From positions 62,001 to 126,000 of the forward strand of contig DINQ01000011.1 in assembly GCA_002426795.1 (NCBI GenBank): 64,000 bases of DNA, in the 5' to 3' direction. The notes below the pieces were generated by a model, which did not search any database, was not told where the DNA came from, and worked only from the letters and a program-made list of their open reading frames with translations. Positions 62,644 to 64,000 of the stretch are shown one piece after another; positions within the stretch are counted from its first letter, which is position 1, and every line of letters starts with the position of its first letter. The translations under genes and the position numbers were made by a program. This DNA is from Bacteroidales bacterium UBA5536 (lineage in GTDB: Bacteria > Bacteroidota > Bacteroidia > Bacteroidales > F082).

Positions 62644-64000
62644 TTAATTTCCGATATTAATAAGGATATAGGTTCTGATTTCCCACTCGTTGCCGTTATC
62701 AAAACCAACGGCAGTAGGATCAGGAACGAGTGCTCCGCTTGGATCAGTCATATAAACCGGTGCATAGCGTGGTGAGTACTGGTCGAGTGTACGGTAAGTT
62801 CCGCGGATACCTATTCTGGTGTTTGGCAAATCTTCGAGCCAGCCTGGAGGGGCTACACTTGTTGACAGATCGGCCATAACTTGCAAGGGGAATGTAAGGT
62901 TAAAGTCGCGGTGGTAGTCATACGGACCCCAGTCGTTTACTTTAACAAAGGTGCTAAGGGTAGTGCTCTTCCAGATCATTTTTACATCGGCTCCCAAACG
63001 TTTGATCAGGCGCACATCGCTACCGTTTGCCTGTGCATCACCGGCATAAACATTGGCTATGAATCCAAATTTTTTGTTGATCTTAGAAACGATGCGTGCG
63101 TTAACTTCCCAAAGGTCTTGTGCCGGAGGTGCCCCTGGGAAAGCAAATGTTGTACGTCCGTCGGGTAAAATACCAATGGCTGCATCCTGTGTTGTTGGCA
63201 GATGACGATAAACAATACCAGCGCTGATGGCGAGGTGTGCATCTTCTGCTTTGTCACTGTCCCAATCGTACATCCAGGTGCCAGGGGTTGGGTCGTAGGT
63301 AAACAACAACTCACCCGAAACCTGCTCACGATTCGAACGAACTACGAATGGATCGTCGAGGATATTGCGCGGTCTTCCGGGAGCAGGTACGCCAGCTGGA
63401 ATTGGGCCCTCTATAGGCTTTTGCCAAAGGAAATTAGGTGCAATTTGCAGGTTGCCGATATTATAGGCAAATCCGGAAAGGAAATTATATTGGTTTCCAC
63501 TGCCACTGTCCTTGAGTCGCCAACCGGTAAAGGTTTTAGTGTAATCGGCCCCGCCCTGGGCAACAAGCCCCATGGCTGCAGATTGTGCATACCATTTAAA
63601 CCGGCCACCGATGTAAGAGATCTTCAGTTTTCCGCCGAAATTATCCTGCGACTTGATTTGATCCTGGAAAACGGTATAAGCACCTTCTTCGCCACGAACA
63701 ACCTGGAATGTTCTTCCCTGCAATGGTTGACCGGCCCAGATACCTCCCAGATCAATAACAAATTTGCCAAACTGTCTGTTTAGATGCAAAGTAACTCTCC
63801 TTGTTTTAGGCTGTGGAATGGCAAACGAACTTTCTGTGAGACCCAGCTGATCGAGGTCTTCGTGGTAAATTCCGGTTATCTTGGTTTTACCAACAGCTCT
63901 GGAATATTTAACCAAAAGAGCAGCGTTTGCACCCCACCAAAGTTGAGGACCAAAAGCAATTTTAAGACCTTCGAGACTCTGCTTTCCTTCCATTTCAAAA
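62644..64000 (-). CDS. Outer-membrane beta-barrel protein, 5' end outside the window
   Basis: At least 452 codons; the frame is still open at the window edge, so the ATG at 63993 is not taken as a start. The residues show the regular alternation of aromatic/hydrophobic and polar residues of a large barrel (for example GGKLKISYIGGRFKWYAQ, FGFIANVYAGDAQ, TTLSTFVKVNDW), with a final strand IRTYILINIGN. It does not show TonB-dependent receptor (SusC) features such as a plug in the visible part. It begins the visible part of the beta-glucan operon, 12 bases before the binding lipoprotein gene. A role as a porin or glycan channel is inferred from position. Confidence 0.65.
   Translation of the reverse strand, partial: FEMEGKQSLEGLKIAFGPQLWWGANAALLVKYSRAVGKTKITGIYHEDLDQLGLTESSFAIPQPKTRRVTLHLNRQFGKFVIDLGGIWAGQPLQGRTFQVVRGEEGAYTVFQDQIKSQDNFGGKLKISYIGGRFKWYAQSAAMGLVAQGGADYTKTFTGWRLKDSGSGNQYNFLSGFAYNIGNLQIAPNFLWQKPIEGPIPAGVPAPGRPRNILDDPFVVRSNREQVSGELLFTYDPTPGTWMYDWDSDKAEDAHLAISAGIVYRHLPTTQDAAIGILPDGRTTFAFPGAPPAQDLWEVNARIVSKINKKFGFIANVYAGDAQANGSDVRLIKRLGADVKMIWKSTTLSTFVKVNDWGPYDYHRDFNLTFPLQVMADLSTSVAPPGWLEDLPNTRIGIRGTYRTLDQYSPRYAPVYMTDPSGALVPDPTAVGFDNGNEWEIRTYILINIGN

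Noticed and set aside
62644..64000. SusC/TonB-dependent receptor
   Set aside because: The visible C-terminal 450 residues lack the size pattern and conserved strands of TonB receptors; the missing N-terminus prevents a final decision.

Overview
The window comes from a member of the Bacteroidota, most likely an environmental Bacteroidales/Marinilabiliales-type organism; the exact genus cannot be read from the sequence. Support comes from the promoter grammar (TTG, 19-21 bp, TAnnTTTG), the near absence of Shine-Dalgarno sites, several secreted proteins ending in type IX secretion (T9SS) C-terminal sorting domains, lipoproteins with SC/AC lipoboxes, Bacteroidota-restricted families (DUF4837, DUF2147) and a two-component-propeller regulator. 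Lineage is an inference; the motifs are seen directly.

Left part (1-30 kb): two adjacent L,D-transpeptidases with a membrane protein of unknown role; a PiT-family anion transporter; tyrS; a Type IX-tagged beta-propeller lipoprotein; an SDR epimerase and a flavodoxin; mltF; an outer-membrane protein; a TPR histidine kinase; an acyl-ACP thioesterase; a minus-strand drug-efflux operon (TetR, TolC, HlyD, DUF2147, two ABC ATPases, two ABC permeases) that resembles cecR-ybhGFSR of E. coli with YbhF split into two proteins; a DUF4837 lipoprotein; a LysM lytic transglycosylase (mltD type); tatA; and a secreted homologue of the Porphyromonas peptidylarginine deiminase. An unlisted 39-codon membrane protein gene follows it.

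Middle part (29-44 kb): a SPOR-domain outer-membrane protein, lysS, a 1,231-residue Asp-box/GEVED/Ig-like T9SS protein, a ptb-buk operon for butyrate formation with a very clear promoter, an M64-type secreted peptidase, an ECF sigma factor with an overlapping putative anti-sigma, a fructosamine-kinase homologue, and glnS followed directly by its own tRNA-Gln(CTG). The 3' end of that tRNA is the start of a 99-bp tandem repeat that carries the terminator with it.

Right part (44-64 kb): a single-strand beta-glucan utilisation locus. Read in the direction of transcription (from 64 kb down) it encodes an outer-membrane barrel (cut by the window), a multi-module surface lipoprotein, a GH16 laminarinase lipoprotein, a 1,149-residue cytoplasmic protein that looks like a clan GH-Q beta-1,3-glucan phosphorylase (GH149/GH161 type), two exported GH17 lipoproteins, a GH30 lipoprotein, a GPH-type sugar symporter, two cytoplasmic GH17 proteins, a T9SS carbohydrate-binding protein sharing modules with the surface lipoprotein, and finally a membrane-spanning propeller/Y_Y_Y/HTH regulator. 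The inferred flow is: surface binding and endo-cleavage of beta-1,3 (and beta-1,6-branched) glucan, periplasmic trimming, import of oligosaccharides, then cytoplasmic hydrolysis and phosphorolysis to glucose-1-phosphate. No SusC/SusD pair is present in the part visible here. This locus is the best candidate for a little-described system; the peptidylarginine deiminase homologue is the second.
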